NCBI RefSeq assembly: GCF_026262505.1
Contig: NC_067208.1
Location: 19,353,962-19,417,961, forward strand
Reading direction: 5' to 3'
Length of the DNA: 64,000 nucleotides
DNA from: Trichomonas vaginalis G3
Taxonomy: Eukaryota; Parabasalia; Trichomonadida; Trichomonadidae
This document shows, piece by piece, positions 49,956 through 61,444 of this stretch; within the stretch, counting starts at the first letter, position 1; the number at the start of each line of letters is the position of its first letter. The notes under the pieces are model-generated. The model was not told the origin of the DNA and did no database searches. It saw nothing but the letters and a program-made list of their open reading frames with translations. A program made the position numbers and the translations under genes.

Positions 49956-51419
49956 TTATTCGGTATATTCTGAATCTTGAATGTCTTGGAAATTTTCTTC
50001 TTCTTCGCTCTCTGAGGTGAGGATTTCTTCGACTTCTTCTTCTTCGCCATTGGGATCAACAAATCCTGCAATGAAAACTTTGTATATACCTTCTTGAGGA
50101 GTCTCTATGATGAAAGTCGTATTGTTGAGGAAATGGAACTCGACATCTTGAACAAATTGGCAACTGCTGTGTGTGAATTTTGCAATTGTGAGAGGCTTTC
50201 CTTTATAGCCCTTGGGAAAGCTTGAGATAGTTACTGTTCCTCCATATGGAACTCTGGCAGGAATATCTAAAGCAACAGTTGTTATAACGTGGAAATTGTC
50301 TACGAATTGAGGCATAGGTTCAATGCAGTATAGTCGTTTTGACTGGTTGTCTTTTGTGTAGAAATATAAATAGAATGACCTTTCACCATGTTCATTCAAT
50401 TCTTCCAAATAATTGTATGAATTTGGATATAAACGGACAAATTCAGCAACTTTAACTTCTTGTAAATGCTTCTGCAAGTTCTTTGGAAACAAGTGAATGA
50501 ACTGGTCAATAGCTTGCAACGCTATGAGATTGGCAGTAACGGGTAAATATGAAGCAAACATGTCAACAAGTACGCCAGGGTCTTTGATTTCGTTTTCAAG
50601 AGGCTGAATGGCATCCATGACAGCTTGAAACATCTCGTTATAATCTCGATTGTCTTCTGAACCCCACTGTTCATTTAACTTATCTAACAATTCTAACCTT
50701 TGCTTTGCGTATTTTCTACGAACTTTCTCTGAAAGAGGAGTGTCGCTATCTTGTGTGTCTTGAATTTGAGACTTAAATTGTTTGCAAAAGGCGAGATATC
50801 GTGTTTGCGACCTAGTGGTCATTGCAGAATGTGTTTCTGTATGTTCGATTGGATGTGTTTCTGTATTTTCGGGTGGTTGTGTTTCTGTATGTTCGATTGG
50901 AGTCTGATTGGTATGAACTTCTTCTGAAAATGCTTCTGTTCCGATAGTTGTTGTTGCTTGACCTGTTGGCTGAGCTGTATCTGTTGTGTTTTGAGAAGAA
51001 GAACTCAAATTGTTGGACAATTTGTTTGCAATTGTATGAGGAAGTTGCTTTGGTATTATAGGAGGTCGTAAGGGTTTTGAGAATGGTGAGACATAAGTTG
51101 TAGGAACTTTAACTGCAGAGGTAGTCGACGAATTGTTTGCAATTGTATGAGGAAGTTGCTTTGGTATTATAGGAGGTTGTAAGGGTTTTGAGAATGGTGA
51201 GACATAAGTTGTAGGAACTTTAACTGCAGAGGTAGTCGACGAATTGTTTGCAATTGTATGAGGAAGTTGCTTTGGTATTATAGGAGGTTGTAAGGGTTTT
51301 GAGAATGGTGAGACATAAGTTGTAGGAACTTTAACTGCAGAGGTAGTCGACGAATTGTTTGCGACACTTTTTCTTCCTTCCATTAGACAAAAATAAACTG
51401 TTTTTTTCGGACTACTCAT
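49956..51419 (-). CDS. 487-residue terminal Maverick protein with 37-residue repeats
   Basis: Looks whole. The N-terminus carries three near-identical 37-residue tandem units (about 20-130; core STTSAVKVPTTYVSPFSKP). A Thr/His/Glu-rich stalk with HTETQPPENTETHPIEHTE follows. The central helical region (about 205-320) and a beta-rich C-terminal domain (about 320-465) end in an acidic tail. A repeated stalk with a globular head suggests a surface or fibre protein, but no family is recognised. It is the first gene inside the terminus in both elements and is divergent from the 671-residue gene. Confidence 0.65.
   Translation of the reverse strand: MSSPKKTVYFCLMEGRKSVANNSSTTSAVKVPTTYVSPFSKPLQPPIIPKQLPHTIANNSSTTSAVKVPTTYVSPFSKPLQPPIIPKQLPHTIANNSSTTSAVKVPTTYVSPFSKPLRPPIIPKQLPHTIANKLSNNLSSSSQNTTDTAQPTGQATTTIGTEAFSEEVHTNQTPIEHTETQPPENTETHPIEHTETHSAMTTRSQTRYLAFCKQFKSQIQDTQDSDTPLSEKVRRKYAKQRLELLDKLNEQWGSEDNRDYNEMFQAVMDAIQPLENEIKDPGVLVDMFASYLPVTANLIALQAIDQFIHLFPKNLQKHLQEVKVAEFVRLYPNSYNYLEELNEHGERSFYLYFYTKDNQSKRLYCIEPMPQFVDNFHVITTVALDIPARVPYGGTVTISSFPKGYKGKPLTIAKFTHSSCQFVQDVEFHFLNNTTFIIETPQEGIYKVFIAGFVDPNGEEEEVEEILTSESEEEENFQDIQDSEYTE
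51020..51362 (-). repeat. Three tandem 111-bp coding repeats
   Basis: Three copies of a 111-bp unit, identical apart from a single base or so, lie within the 487-residue gene. This is a sign of recent expansion. Confidence 0.8.
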
Positions 51420-51687
51420 AGAAAAGTTTAAAATAAACCGTTTTCGTCAACGGAGACCCCTCTATTTTTTATTTTATTTAATAGTTACCGTTGGAAAACC
51501 GTTCCATCTCAAATATTGAATGAACTATAAACGTTTTTTGTTTTCTATATATACTTTTTTGTCCAACGGTAAAACTTTTTACACAACGGTTTTTGAGAGT
51601 CGTCGCTGTTGACCGAGTAGTTTTTTGTGCTGAACAAAAAGTGTCATATAAACATCTGTCAAAAACCGCTTTTTAACTTCACTTAAA
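51420..51687. promoter_or_regulatory. Divergent control region with repeated ACCGTT/AACGGT
   Basis: ACCGTT at 51437, 51487 and 51498, and AACGGT at 51565 and 51585, lie in both orientations between two divergent genes. Further on, AAAAAGTGTCAT (about 51637) is the second-class promoter motif, about 40 bp before the ATG at 51688. Confidence 0.6.
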
Positions 51688-53703
51688 ATGCCACGTAAGC
51701 TACGTAAGAATATACGTAAGAGGAAGAGAGCATTGAAACATCCAATAGTAAAACTGACACCACAACAACAGTTGCAACAACAAATGCTGAATGACCCCAC
51801 TATGTTGCAACAAATGTCAAGCAACCCTATGCTTTTAAACCGAGTTATTGGTGCACAGAGTGGAGGTTTAAGAGCGGCACTTTTAGCGAAAATGGCAGGC
51901 TATGGTGGAGCTGCAGACGGAACAGCTTATAACCCTCAAAGTCAAATGAATTTGAGTTCACTCAAAAATCAAATAACAGATGTCAAAAAGTCAAACATAG
52001 ACATACAGAAACAAATAAGTGAAAACGAAAAGAAACTAGAATATGACAGACACACAAAGAAACTCAATGAGTTAAACGTAGAGAAAAAGAAGAAAGAAGA
52101 ACAACTGAAAGAACTAAGTACAGAGGAATATGCGAAAAAAGTGTCAGAAAAAGCAGCAGAAGTAGCAAAAATGGAACAAGATGTCATAAATTTGAAAAAC
52201 CATACTACTCAATATAAAATACTGAAAGATGAAGAGATAAAACAAAAAGCCCTGAAGACATATATGGATAGCGATGAGTATAAAAAAGAAGTTGAAGCAA
52301 ATGTAAAGGCAGAAAAACTTTTACAGTTGCAAAACCAAACCGTACAGTATGAAAACTTAGCACAAGAAAGTAAAAATAACGACGCAGCCATGCAAAAGGC
52401 AATGAAAAGCGCAGAATATATAAAAGCTAACAATGACTGGTTAGATGCCCAAGCCAACGCTAAAGCAGCCCAACTCATAGGGTCAATAAGGACAAAAATA
52501 CAAGCGGATGAAGACAGTTCAAATGAAGCTTTAATGAATGCTGACTTTAAGAACGCCTTCGAAGCTCTTCATAGTAAGGTGAAACAAGTGAACGACTTCT
52601 CATCTGGAAAGAAACTGAAGTCTGAAGGTTTCGACAAAGAGTTAAGAGAAGTAGCACAAAATATGACGAAAATAACAGATGCAGCAACGAGACAGGCAGT
52701 TCAAAGTGCCTATGACGCCGTTAGAGCAACTGTTGTGAAAAGTCAAGAAAAAGAGTTACAACAGACCAAAACAGACCTAGTAAATGCTTTCTTAAAAACG
52801 AAAAGTCAGGTAGGACATTACGCTGCAGATGGAACATATGTGCCAGCTGGTGGAACTTATATACCACCAAACCCTCCAAGAGAAGCACCTGCACCAGGAC
52901 TACCTAGAACATTTACATCGTCACATGGACACAGACACAGGCATGCACAACAACCAGCACAACAACCACCTCCACAACCAGCACAACAACCAACACAACA
53001 ACCAGCACAGCAACCAACAGTTCAAAACCCTGCACAACAACAACCACAAACAGAGCAAGGACATAAAAGAAGTAGAGAACAAGGAAACCAAGAATTCTTA
53101 AAAATGCTTAAAGAAGAGTGTGGTTTCCCAGATACTGTTGACTTTAGTGACAGATATAAAGAAGCTATTAGAAAGTTCAAGGATGGAAATACTGACCCGA
53201 ACCTATTTAGCTTTATGGCTCAGCACCAAAACGGATATAATCTCAAACCTGGAAAATACAAGCTCGCTAAGGGATATGATTTAATAGCATATCATCCAAA
53301 TGACATGGATGAATTTACTCCGAGATATTTGATGTCAGAGCTAAATGACAATTCAACTTTCGTCATGAAACGCGTAAAAAATAGAGACGGAACGAAAGAA
53401 CAAAAGCTTATGAATGCGGATGACGTAGATAGGGAAATTGTTGAAAACGGTCTCGGAATATATGAAATGCCAGCAGATGAGGTACAAGAAACTCCACAGG
53501 AAGAAGTTCAGATACAACCAGACATGGAAGAAATAGTTCAGCAACAACAGCTAGAAGAGCCTGAAGGAAACGAACAAGTCACTCCTTTGGAAACTAACTT
53601 CACAGAACTAGATGAAGATTTGGAACAGCCGAAAAATCTTGACCCTCAACAAGAGTATGCGGAGAATATGGAATATTTCCAAGAGTCTAAAAAATTCGGC
53701 TGA
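51688..53703 (+). CDS. 671-residue basic/coiled-coil structural protein
   Basis: The N-terminus is very basic (MPRKLRKNIRKRKRALKHP), then Gln/Met-rich. Residues about 85-330 form a long charged coiled coil. A Pro/Gln-rich linker with HGHRHRHAQQPAQQ and QQPTQQPAQQ-type repeats leads to a folded C-terminal part (about 455-580) and an acidic tail. The layout resembles DNA-condensing core or tegument-like virion proteins. It lies directly upstream of the structural protein and capsid genes on the same strand, so it is probably part of the late module. It is not seen in element 1, where the mirrored stretch and gap take its place. Confidence 0.65.
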   Translation: MPRKLRKNIRKRKRALKHPIVKLTPQQQLQQQMLNDPTMLQQMSSNPMLLNRVIGAQSGGLRAALLAKMAGYGGAADGTAYNPQSQMNLSSLKNQITDVKKSNIDIQKQISENEKKLEYDRHTKKLNELNVEKKKKEEQLKELSTEEYAKKVSEKAAEVAKMEQDVINLKNHTTQYKILKDEEIKQKALKTYMDSDEYKKEVEANVKAEKLLQLQNQTVQYENLAQESKNNDAAMQKAMKSAEYIKANNDWLDAQANAKAAQLIGSIRTKIQADEDSSNEALMNADFKNAFEALHSKVKQVNDFSSGKKLKSEGFDKELREVAQNMTKITDAATRQAVQSAYDAVRATVVKSQEKELQQTKTDLVNAFLKTKSQVGHYAADGTYVPAGGTYIPPNPPREAPAPGLPRTFTSSHGHRHRHAQQPAQQPPPQPAQQPTQQPAQQPTVQNPAQQQPQTEQGHKRSREQGNQEFLKMLKEECGFPDTVDFSDRYKEAIRKFKDGNTDPNLFSFMAQHQNGYNLKPGKYKLAKGYDLIAYHPNDMDEFTPRYLMSELNDNSTFVMKRVKNRDGTKEQKLMNADDVDREIVENGLGIYEMPADEVQETPQEEVQIQPDMEEIVQQQQLEEPEGNEQVTPLETNFTELDEDLEQPKNLDPQQEYAENMEYFQESKKFG

Positions 53704-54884
53704 CATAGTAGAAGAATATCGAAAAATGTTTGCCGACATACAAAAGACTCCAACACCAGATGAAAATATTCAGCATAGAATGGAAGTACTGAAAAAAAAT
53801 GTACACAAATACAACAACCCTTTTTACTTACGAGCATTTAACGTTCAATCTTCGGATGAACTCGGTGAAGATAAAAGGTTAAATTTCAAGAAAACATATA
53901 GAAATGAAACATTGTTTAAAGTTCATTCAGAACCTAGCCAATATGGAAACAAACCTACTTTTGTTTCTGCAGACGATGGAACTACAATGAGATGGGGTCA
54001 TAAAGCTAATCCAGATAGGTGGTTCATAAACTTACAACCACAATTCCAAGAAGTTGTAGACGCAATGGAAGTCAATGGTGAACAGATATAGCTGGTATTT
54101 TCAGCGCGGCTTTAATGCCATTGAAAGATATGAAAGATGCAGATATTTTGGACCAGTATGAAATGAACATGGCTGATGGAAATATAACACCTGACGTTCT
54201 AGAACATTTATCTCAAAGAACTACACAGAACCATAGAGATGGTATATTTGGTGAAGAGTTTAGAAAGAAAGTTAGGGAGAGAGAAGGAAGAGAACCTATT
54301 GTACATGACCTTGCAAACGAAAGTTTACAAAATGTCATAAAAACTTACTTTGCAGACAATGAACGAGAAGGGATGAATATTTAAGAAAACTCAAATGGAC
54401 AGTACCAAATGAAATGTTAGTATTGAAAAACATGTTCCTTGACAAAATAAAACCAACTACAGAAATAAACGACGCAAGACTGAAAGATTGGGTAAAAGCT
54501 TTCCCATTCACAAAAGATATTGTTGGTAACATGGAAAGAAAACCAGAATGGCTACAAAAACATATATTTGGAAACGAGCTTATTCCATATGGACAGGCAC
54601 TGTTTGAAGAGCTTGAACCTGAAACTCAGGAAAGAGTCATGCAAACAATACGCGAAGACTCAAATACAGACTATGACAAACTCTTTCTAGGATATAGGTT
54701 ACCTGAGATGGGCGACCAGAGCCAAAAGGCAAAAAGGACATGGGAAATTTGCAACATACTAGATGAACATAATGCAAAGATGCAACAACTTCAAGCAGAG
54801 GGCAATGAAGGAAAAAGAAGAGTTAAAAACTCAGTCAGGAAGAAAGTAAAGCTTGGTCCACGTGGGTTCTATTATGACATATAA
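53704..54884 (+). pseudogene. Structural-protein gene before the major capsid gene, broken
   Basis: Reads clearly in long pieces (RKMFADIQKTPTPDENIQ, WFINLQPQFQEVVDAMEV) and ends in the basic tail KKVKLGPRGFYYDI, as at 33789 in element 1. It may belong with the preceding 671-residue gene. Broken, about two or three breaks. Function unknown; position suggests a virion component. Confidence 0.6.
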
Positions 54885-54916
54885 ATCCAACTATTCTATA
54901 TTTTTACTCATATGAA

Positions 54917-56510
54917 ATGTACGCCGCTCAGAATATAACGCCAACAGTTTTGGATGCATGAATGGAAATGTTTCCGAATGGTATAACGAATGCGACAATG
55001 CCATTAGAAGGTCAGAAATAGTTCCTGGAACTTACGAATATACAACTGCTGTTTCTTATGGAAACGTAGGTGAGTTTGGAGAAGGTTCTTCAACAACAGT
55101 AGATATTGCTTGCGACAGGTTTCATATAATTTCTATTGACAACTCTTTCTTATACGTGGAACAAGACATTGAAATAAAACCTTCTGCCAAGTTGTCTGAC
55201 AAGAAAGGTTGCAATGGAATTTTCTATGTCGGATACCAATATGCTCCAGAAGTTTTCATGGGATATAAGATATATTCTAACTCTGACTTAGTTCAAACAG
55301 TAACATGGGCAAACTATGAATGGTTCGCTTTGAGAAACTCAGTACAACCACAAGCTAGAGAACAAACAGACCAGTATGCAACTATTGAGAAAATAAGAAG
55401 ACTTGACCCTAACGTTCCAGGAGTTTATGTTAACCTTTCTGGACAAATGAAGCAGTAACAAAGTAAAACTGAAACTTAGAGTTCCTTTGTCATCTTTCCT
55501 CATCTTCAGGTTTTTAAGATACTTGCCAAACTGGGCAGGAAAAATTTCTATCGAACTTACTCCAAGCAAAAATAACTTAGTCATTGCACCAACACAAGAC
55601 CCATTCACTATTACTGTAGTGGAACGTAAAATGTCATTCGCCGACTTTTGCAAAACAAAGTTGACTTAGACTTTGGTTTCTCAAACCTCAACACTGAAGT
55701 AAACTATTATTTCAATGCTGCTGAGATGCTTGGGACCCAGTTAAGTTCACATGCGAAAAATTTGAATGCAAGAGAATAGAAAGCAGACTTGCAGTCTATA
55801 TGTTGGACCCAGATATTTCAAATGCTTTAGCTGCCAAATATATTGCAGTTCCACTTATGTTCCCTATACACCAAATATCTGTCAAAGACTTTGCAGGTGA
55901 AGTTGGAAACCAAAGTGCTGACCCAGGTGCAAGAACAGATATTGCTTTAACAACTGCAATGAAACATGCAGATACTATGTTTGTACTGTTCAGACGAACT
56001 ATAAATGACTATTCTTGCTTCTACAACCCTGGTATTAAATACCATATAAACATAGATGGCAAATACTATCCAAGAGAAGAATATTCTACAGTTGAGGATA
56101 TGAGGTCATACAACTTGACATTAGATGCTATGAACTTTAACAACAACTTCACAACAACCATTAACCCTGAAATGCAAAGTTCTATTATGCCATATGTGAA
56201 AGTATGGACTCATACAGGAGGTCAAAAAACTCAATATACAAATGGAGACCGTTCAAACTTTTGGCTTGGCATTCCATTTGCTGACTCAGAAGACTTTATG
56301 GGTGGTATTTCAACTGTTGGTACAGTTCAAATACAATATACTGGTGACAGAGACGGTCCAGATGAATTGAAAGCAAAGAAGTTTACAAAACCAATAGCAC
56401 TTTTCACGGAAGATGCTCTTTTGAAGATTCGTTCGATGAAACCTGCTGGGGCTCCTCAGATTGGCATAACGACAGCTTCCATCGAGCAGATTTTGGCAGC
56501 AGGTCAGTAA
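54917..56510 (+). pseudogene. Major capsid protein (double jelly roll), broken
   Basis: Same protein as at 32154-33756, about 530 codons, with the same TTTTTACTCATATGAA start box. It is broken, about three or four breaks. Major capsid proteins of this type form pseudo-hexameric capsomers in Polinton virions. Confidence 0.75.
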
Positions 56511-56822
56511 GTTGTTCTTGAACTGACTTCTCTCCGTCAAATATTGACAGTACGCCAGTTTTGACATAGTATTGTATTATAAACTTACCTTTAGAAATAT
56601 CGGTCAGTTTTGTTGTTATATTTTTGTCTGCTTCAAGAACTTTCACCATTTCAGTTATACCAACTTTCTTTGCTTTATGAAAATATTTTGGTTCAGCAAA
56701 GACTGCTATTCTATAACATTTCCATTGTTTGTATAAAGAACTATTCTGTCAATGTATTTGTATTGTTTGTGTGTGTAAACTTTGTTCTGCTTCAATTCGA
56801 AGAGATACTCGAATACGTCCAT
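56404..56822 (-). pseudogene. Unknown gene antisense to the capsid 3' end, broken
   Basis: Clear piece: VKVLEADKNITTKLTDISKG, then a basic/Glu-rich end. It overlaps the capsid gene end by 107 bp on the opposite strand. Broken, about two breaks. Counterpart of 31843-32260. Confidence 0.5.
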
Positions 56823-56840
56823 CTTTTTATTCTAAGTAAA
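56823..56840. promoter_or_regulatory. 18-bp bidirectional promoter
   Basis: Reverse-complement equivalent of 31825-31842, between ATGs at 56822 (-) and 56841 (+). Confidence 0.55.
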
Positions 56841-57421
56841 ATGTCATTTCCGAAAAATAGAAGCGTAAGTGTTTCAAAAGGTTTAATGGCGGTGGCAGAT
56901 GTGAAGTTAAATTCACCAACTCAAACAAACAGTCAAAGTGTTGTTGTCAATGTCAAAGAAAGAGATGTTGAAGTGGGGAAACCATACGAAGACGAAGATG
57001 GTATAACAATAGTTCCTGTAAAAGAACAACCAACATATCCTGAAGTTAGCAGAGACTTAAGTTCTGTTGCAGATATTCGAAACGACTACCAACAACTTAA
57101 AGACAAACTTAAAACTCAGGAGAAGATTTGTCAAGCTTTGGTATAATGTTAAACTTGGTCGAACACAACCCTGTAAAAGTGAACTCATATGTCATCGCAC
57201 CTCATGAAATTTTGAAAGAACTATTGAAACTTTTGACAGAGGCAGACGATATAAACATCAAAGAAATAGAACCCGACATTAGTTGCTGTGGTGTTTCATA
57301 TAATGTCATTGACAAGATATACGTTATGAAAGGAGGTGAAACGTTGAACTTAAAATATAGTTTCCCAGACGTCATAAAAATATTTGACGACCACAACATT
57401 TCATTAAAATTTATTTGCTAA
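56841..57421 (+). pseudogene. Unknown 193-residue structural-cluster protein, broken
   Basis: Homologue of 31243-31824, starting MSFPKNRSVSVSKGLMAVAD. Broken, about one break. It lies between the major and minor capsid genes. Confidence 0.55.
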
Positions 57422-57425
57422 GTAA

Positions 57426-58222
57426 ATGGCAGAAGACATATGGTTTATACTATTACGACTAAAAACCCTGAGTCATATAATTCTATAACAACAAACTTAC
57501 AAAGTCCTCAAGGACGATATTGTAAACTAACCTTAAACACGATGACGACTAAAGCCTGTTTTGCTCTTTTGACACCAGAAGACTTTGTTGTTGTGAATGG
57601 TAAAAAATACTTCTTTGAAGATACTTACTCAGATATACCACCAACAGGTTTTGTTGACTTATTTAATACTTTAAGGACGGATGTAACATGTGCTGCAACT
57701 AGAGCAGGTTTCATTATGTTTGGATGTCCGACTGAGTTTACTATAAACGATATGAGCTATAATACAAAACTTATATCTGGTTTTTACTACCAACAGTTTC
57801 CTATAACAGGAAAAGGTGTCATACAAGGTTTGTCTGTTCCATTGACTTTAAGTACACCTATTTTATATATTGTTTCAAACTTAGGTTCAAAGTGTTATTC
57901 GAATGTCGACAGAAACTACTATGACCAAAAGATACTCATGCGTATAAACAACACTTTCTCTGCTGGTTTGCCTATTGTTCATTCGAATGCAGAGTTTTCA
58001 GCTTTAGTAAACTCAAACACTTTAGCAAACATAAACTTAACCTTAGTTGACGCAAACTTTGTTCCTGTAAAACTTTTATGTCCTATGTATTTGTCAATGA
58101 CGGCAGAAAGTTTCGAATTGGAAGATGCAACTGGTGAAAGTATTGTATTACAAGAACAACTTCAACAACAAATAGCTCAAGAACAACAAATGCAACAAAT
58201 GGAACAACAAAGTCAAGAATAA
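57426..58222 (+). pseudogene. Penton-like minor capsid protein (single jelly roll), nearly whole
   Basis: About 265 codons. Strand-rich segments such as SVPLTLSTPILYIVSNLG and NINLTLVDANFVPVKLLCPM fit the penton jelly roll, with the last strand YLSMTAESFEL. The tail is a Gln-rich low-complexity run. Broken, about one break. This protein would form the capsid vertices. Confidence 0.7.
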
Positions 58223-58252
58223 AAAAAAATATTTTTTTTTATTTTTATAAAA

Positions 58253-59484
58253 ATGTACAGAATAGATGTTTCAGATTTTTATGACTTCCAAGCATTCAGA
58301 AATATGTGTCCATTTAGAGACTATAACAAAGCAGTCGAGAATTTGAAACGTTTAGTCATTTATGTCGACTCTGCCCCAGAATGTTATGTCATGAAAGAAT
58401 GGGATGTTGTCTTTAACAAACCAAGAGCAACAATAGTTTCAGAACAAGAATGTAGACAGAAACTTAAGAAAATAAAAGTCGTACAAGTTGGTATGAAGAT
58501 GTTAGATGCTTGGGATATCTTATTGTCAAAGTTAGAAGATTTTTCAGTTCGTGGTATAAAGTTCTATACACCATCTCCAAACTTCTATTCTATCTTCACT
58601 GGATATAAATACGAACAAGTAGAATGGAAAGAAAAATTATAGAAGCTTGGTTAGACCATGTCAAAGAAATTATATGCAATGGAAACGAAAGAGTCTATGA
58701 GTATATCTTATGTTGGTTTGCAAACATCTTACAACATCCAAGTGCTAAAAATGAAACTGCTCTCATTATAATTGGAAAACAAGGAACAGGTAAGAACACT
58801 TTCTTTACAGATATTTATGCAAACTGTTAGAGGGCTATTCGAACCCGAATATGACAAACTTAGAAAACATCTGCGGTAAATTTAACTCTTCAATAGAGAA
58901 TATGAAACTTATAGTATGTAACGAACTTCAAAGTATAGATACAACAAAAGTTTTAAACTCAGATGCTTTGAAGAGTCTTATAACAGACAAAGTTGGAGTT
59001 GTTGAAAGAAAGTATAAAGACCAAAGAGTTTGTGAAAATGTTGCAAATTTCATTATGGTTTCAAACAACTGTTCCGATGAAGTTAGAAAGTTCTGACAGA
59101 AGATATGTAGTTGTCAGAACGTCAGATTCTCATATGCAAGATACAGAATATTTTGACGACTTAGCAGAAACTTTGACACCTAACTTTTACAACCACTTGT
59201 TCTCATATTTCATGACATTAGATATTTCAAAGTTCAATCCAAGACAAATTCCACATACCGAAGAGAGACAAACATTGTTAGAAGCAAACAAGAGTGTATA
59301 TGAACTGTTCATAGATGAGACTAACTTTGAGTGTTTAGATGAAAGGTCATTGTACGATTCATATAAACAATATTGTCAAGAGTATGGTTATATGGCAGCT
59401 TCTAAACGTACATTCTTGGCAAATGTCAAAAATCTTTTAGACATACAGAACGGCGTATATACAAAGAAAAATTTTTATGAGTAA
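58253..59484 (+). pseudogene. Superfamily-3 (D5-like) helicase, broken
   Basis: About 410 codons. Walker A IIIGKQGTGKNTFF, Walker B KLIVCNELQS and an NFIMVSNN motif-C strand are in order. The C-terminal part SLYDSYKQYCQEYGYMAASK resembles the winged-helix end of D5-like helicases. Broken, about three breaks. It is preceded by the A-tract/T-tract box. Confidence 0.78.
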
Positions 59485-59519
59485 ATTTAAAAAAAATATT
59501 TTTTTATCCGATAGAAAAG

Positions 59520-59939
59520 ATGACGAAATATATTTCAGTCAACAAGTACATGACAGAAGTCAAAGAAGAACTAGACCCATTCGCTTATTTGAATGTTTAC
59601 TTCTACCATTTTGAAAAGTCTACATTTGACAAAGTTTGGAACATCGAACCAGTTAAGTTTGCTATTGTGACTAAAAATGGTGCGAAATTTGAAGACTTAG
59701 ACATAGAAGGTTTGTTAGCAGTCAAAGAAAATTTTGACAGAAGGTTTTCAAACCTTAAAGAAGGCAAAGCATACAAACTTGTTATACCTTATGAACCAAA
59801 GAAAGCAGACGACTATGAATATTATGAGTCTAAGATAGTTGAAGTTCAAGGTAAATTGGGTAAAAAGATTTTAGAGTCTAAGCCAGTGTTTGCTCCTAAA
59901 GAGGAAGAGAACATTGACATTGACCCAGAAATGTTCTAA
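59520..59939 (+). CDS. Unknown 138-residue protein next to the helicase
   Basis: Begins MTKYISVNKYMTEVKEELDP and then matches 28747-29163 almost completely, with the acidic tail IDIDPEMF. The upstream box is TTTTTTATCCGATAGAAAAG. A single-stranded-DNA-binding role is only a guess from the acidic tail and the neighbouring helicase. Confidence 0.55.
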   Translation: MTKYISVNKYMTEVKEELDPFAYLNVYFYHFEKSTFDKVWNIEPVKFAIVTKNGAKFEDLDIEGLLAVKENFDRRFSNLKEGKAYKLVIPYEPKKADDYEYYESKIVEVQGKLGKKILESKPVFAPKEEENIDIDPEMF

Positions 59940-59955
59940 AAATAAAATTTTATTT

Positions 59956-60404
59956 TTACATGTCAAATTTCTTTTTCTCTCTGGCTCTGGCTCTTTCTCT
60001 TCTTCTACTTTCTTTTCTTTCTTTCTCTCTCTTCTTCTTCTTTCTCTGGTGGAGTTATGTCAAATTTCTCGAACCATATTTATGTAAAAGGTCTTTGTCC
60101 TTTAATAGCTCTTCTATTCTGTTTTCTATTTCATCTTCAAGAACAGCGCATGTGTCTTCTTTGCATTCTAAGAACTTTTGTTGGACTTCATCTTTCCAAT
60201 CGGCGTCATCTCTGTCAACAAGTCTGTCATTGACAAACTTAAGACTTCTCTGCTTAATGTTTTATGGTTCTTGTCATATTCCCAGAAACAGAACTTTAGA
60301 ACAAATTCACCTTTCTTGTTTACACTATGTAAGATTTTATGGTCGACAGATGTTTTGCTGTCGAAAAGTTTGTCTCGAATATAGATAGCGAAATCGCTAG
60401 ACAT
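59956..60404 (-). pseudogene. Unknown gene with Lys/Glu-rich tail, broken
   Basis: Starts MSSDFAIYIRDKLFDSKTSV and continues with FVLKFCFWEYDKNHKTLSRE. Broken, about two breaks. Counterpart of 28287-28730. Confidence 0.5.
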
Positions 60405-60438
60405 TTTCTAAAAGATAAAATTTTAATTTTCTAAAAAT

Positions 60439-61307
60439 ATGTTAGAAAAAAAGTTTGCTGACATTGACAAGAAATTTGAGAATGTTTTAAACAAGAACAA
60501 GAGGAAGTTAGAAAATGCTCAGATAAAGCCTATACATGACAAGTTCTTATTTGCTCAGAATGGTATAACAGGTCTAATTGCACCACCTGGGTCGGGTAAG
60601 ACTTTCACTTATCTTAAAATGGCTGCACAACAACAAGAACTAGATGAGAAGAACCCATTCTATGAGTTAGTTCATTTGTAGTACTTCTGGTCAATTTGAC
60701 CAAACCGTCAATTCGTTCAAAGATATTATAAAGAAGTCTAAGTTAGTATGTATAAAAGACTCTGAGTTGTTAGATTGGATAAAGAAGTCAAAGAAGAGTT
60801 TTGAAGTACAATGTATAATGCATGAGTATGTCAATTCGAAGTTTAAAGACCCAAATGAGGAAATGCAGAGAATATTAGAGAAGAAACACTTCAGAAACAA
60901 ACAGAAAGAGATAGAATACATTTCGAAGAAATTGCAATCTTACGATTGGAAGACTTACCCTCATAGATGTCTTCTTATCTTAGATGACTTTGCTCTCATC
61001 CTTTGTTAAAGAACAGAGAACAAGACATGTGTCGAATTCTTAAGAAGCTCAGACACTTTAACATCTCAGTTGTCATTTGTGTACAGACAGCAAAGAGTTT
61101 AAGTAAGGATGTAAAAGAATACTTACTGATATCATACTTTTCCCTGGATTGTCCGAAGACGATTTCATGGAACTTATGAAAGAGTCCATGGCAGGTAAGT
61201 TTGACAGACATGAACTATGGGAGAAGTACAAAGTCATACAAGACCCTCATACTTCTTTCAGAATTCATATCTACGCAAACAAAGTTCAAATTGTAAAAAG
61301 TCAATAA
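60439..61307 (+). pseudogene. FtsK/HerA-type packaging ATPase, broken
   Basis: Walker A APPGSGKTF and Walker B LLILDDFA are visible. Broken, about three breaks. Same protein as 27378-28252. Confidence 0.75.
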
Positions 61308-61390
61308 AAATAAATGGTTCATACTCTGCAAGTTGTCAAAATACTCTGTTATTTTCACGATTTTCATACGGAATTCAATAAAAATATATT

Positions 61391-61436
61391 TTAGGTAGAG
61401 TGTATATCTAACCGATATCTAACCTCATTTCTACCC
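61391..61436. repeat. Inverted iteron array after the 304-residue gene of Maverick 2
   Basis: Contains TATATCTAACC, GATATCTAACCTC and TTCTACCC. It is the inverted partner of the arrays at 62441-62489 and 62596-62642. The core reads GGTTAGA where element 1 has TGTTAGA. Confidence 0.7.
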
Positions 61437-61444
61437 AGTTATTT

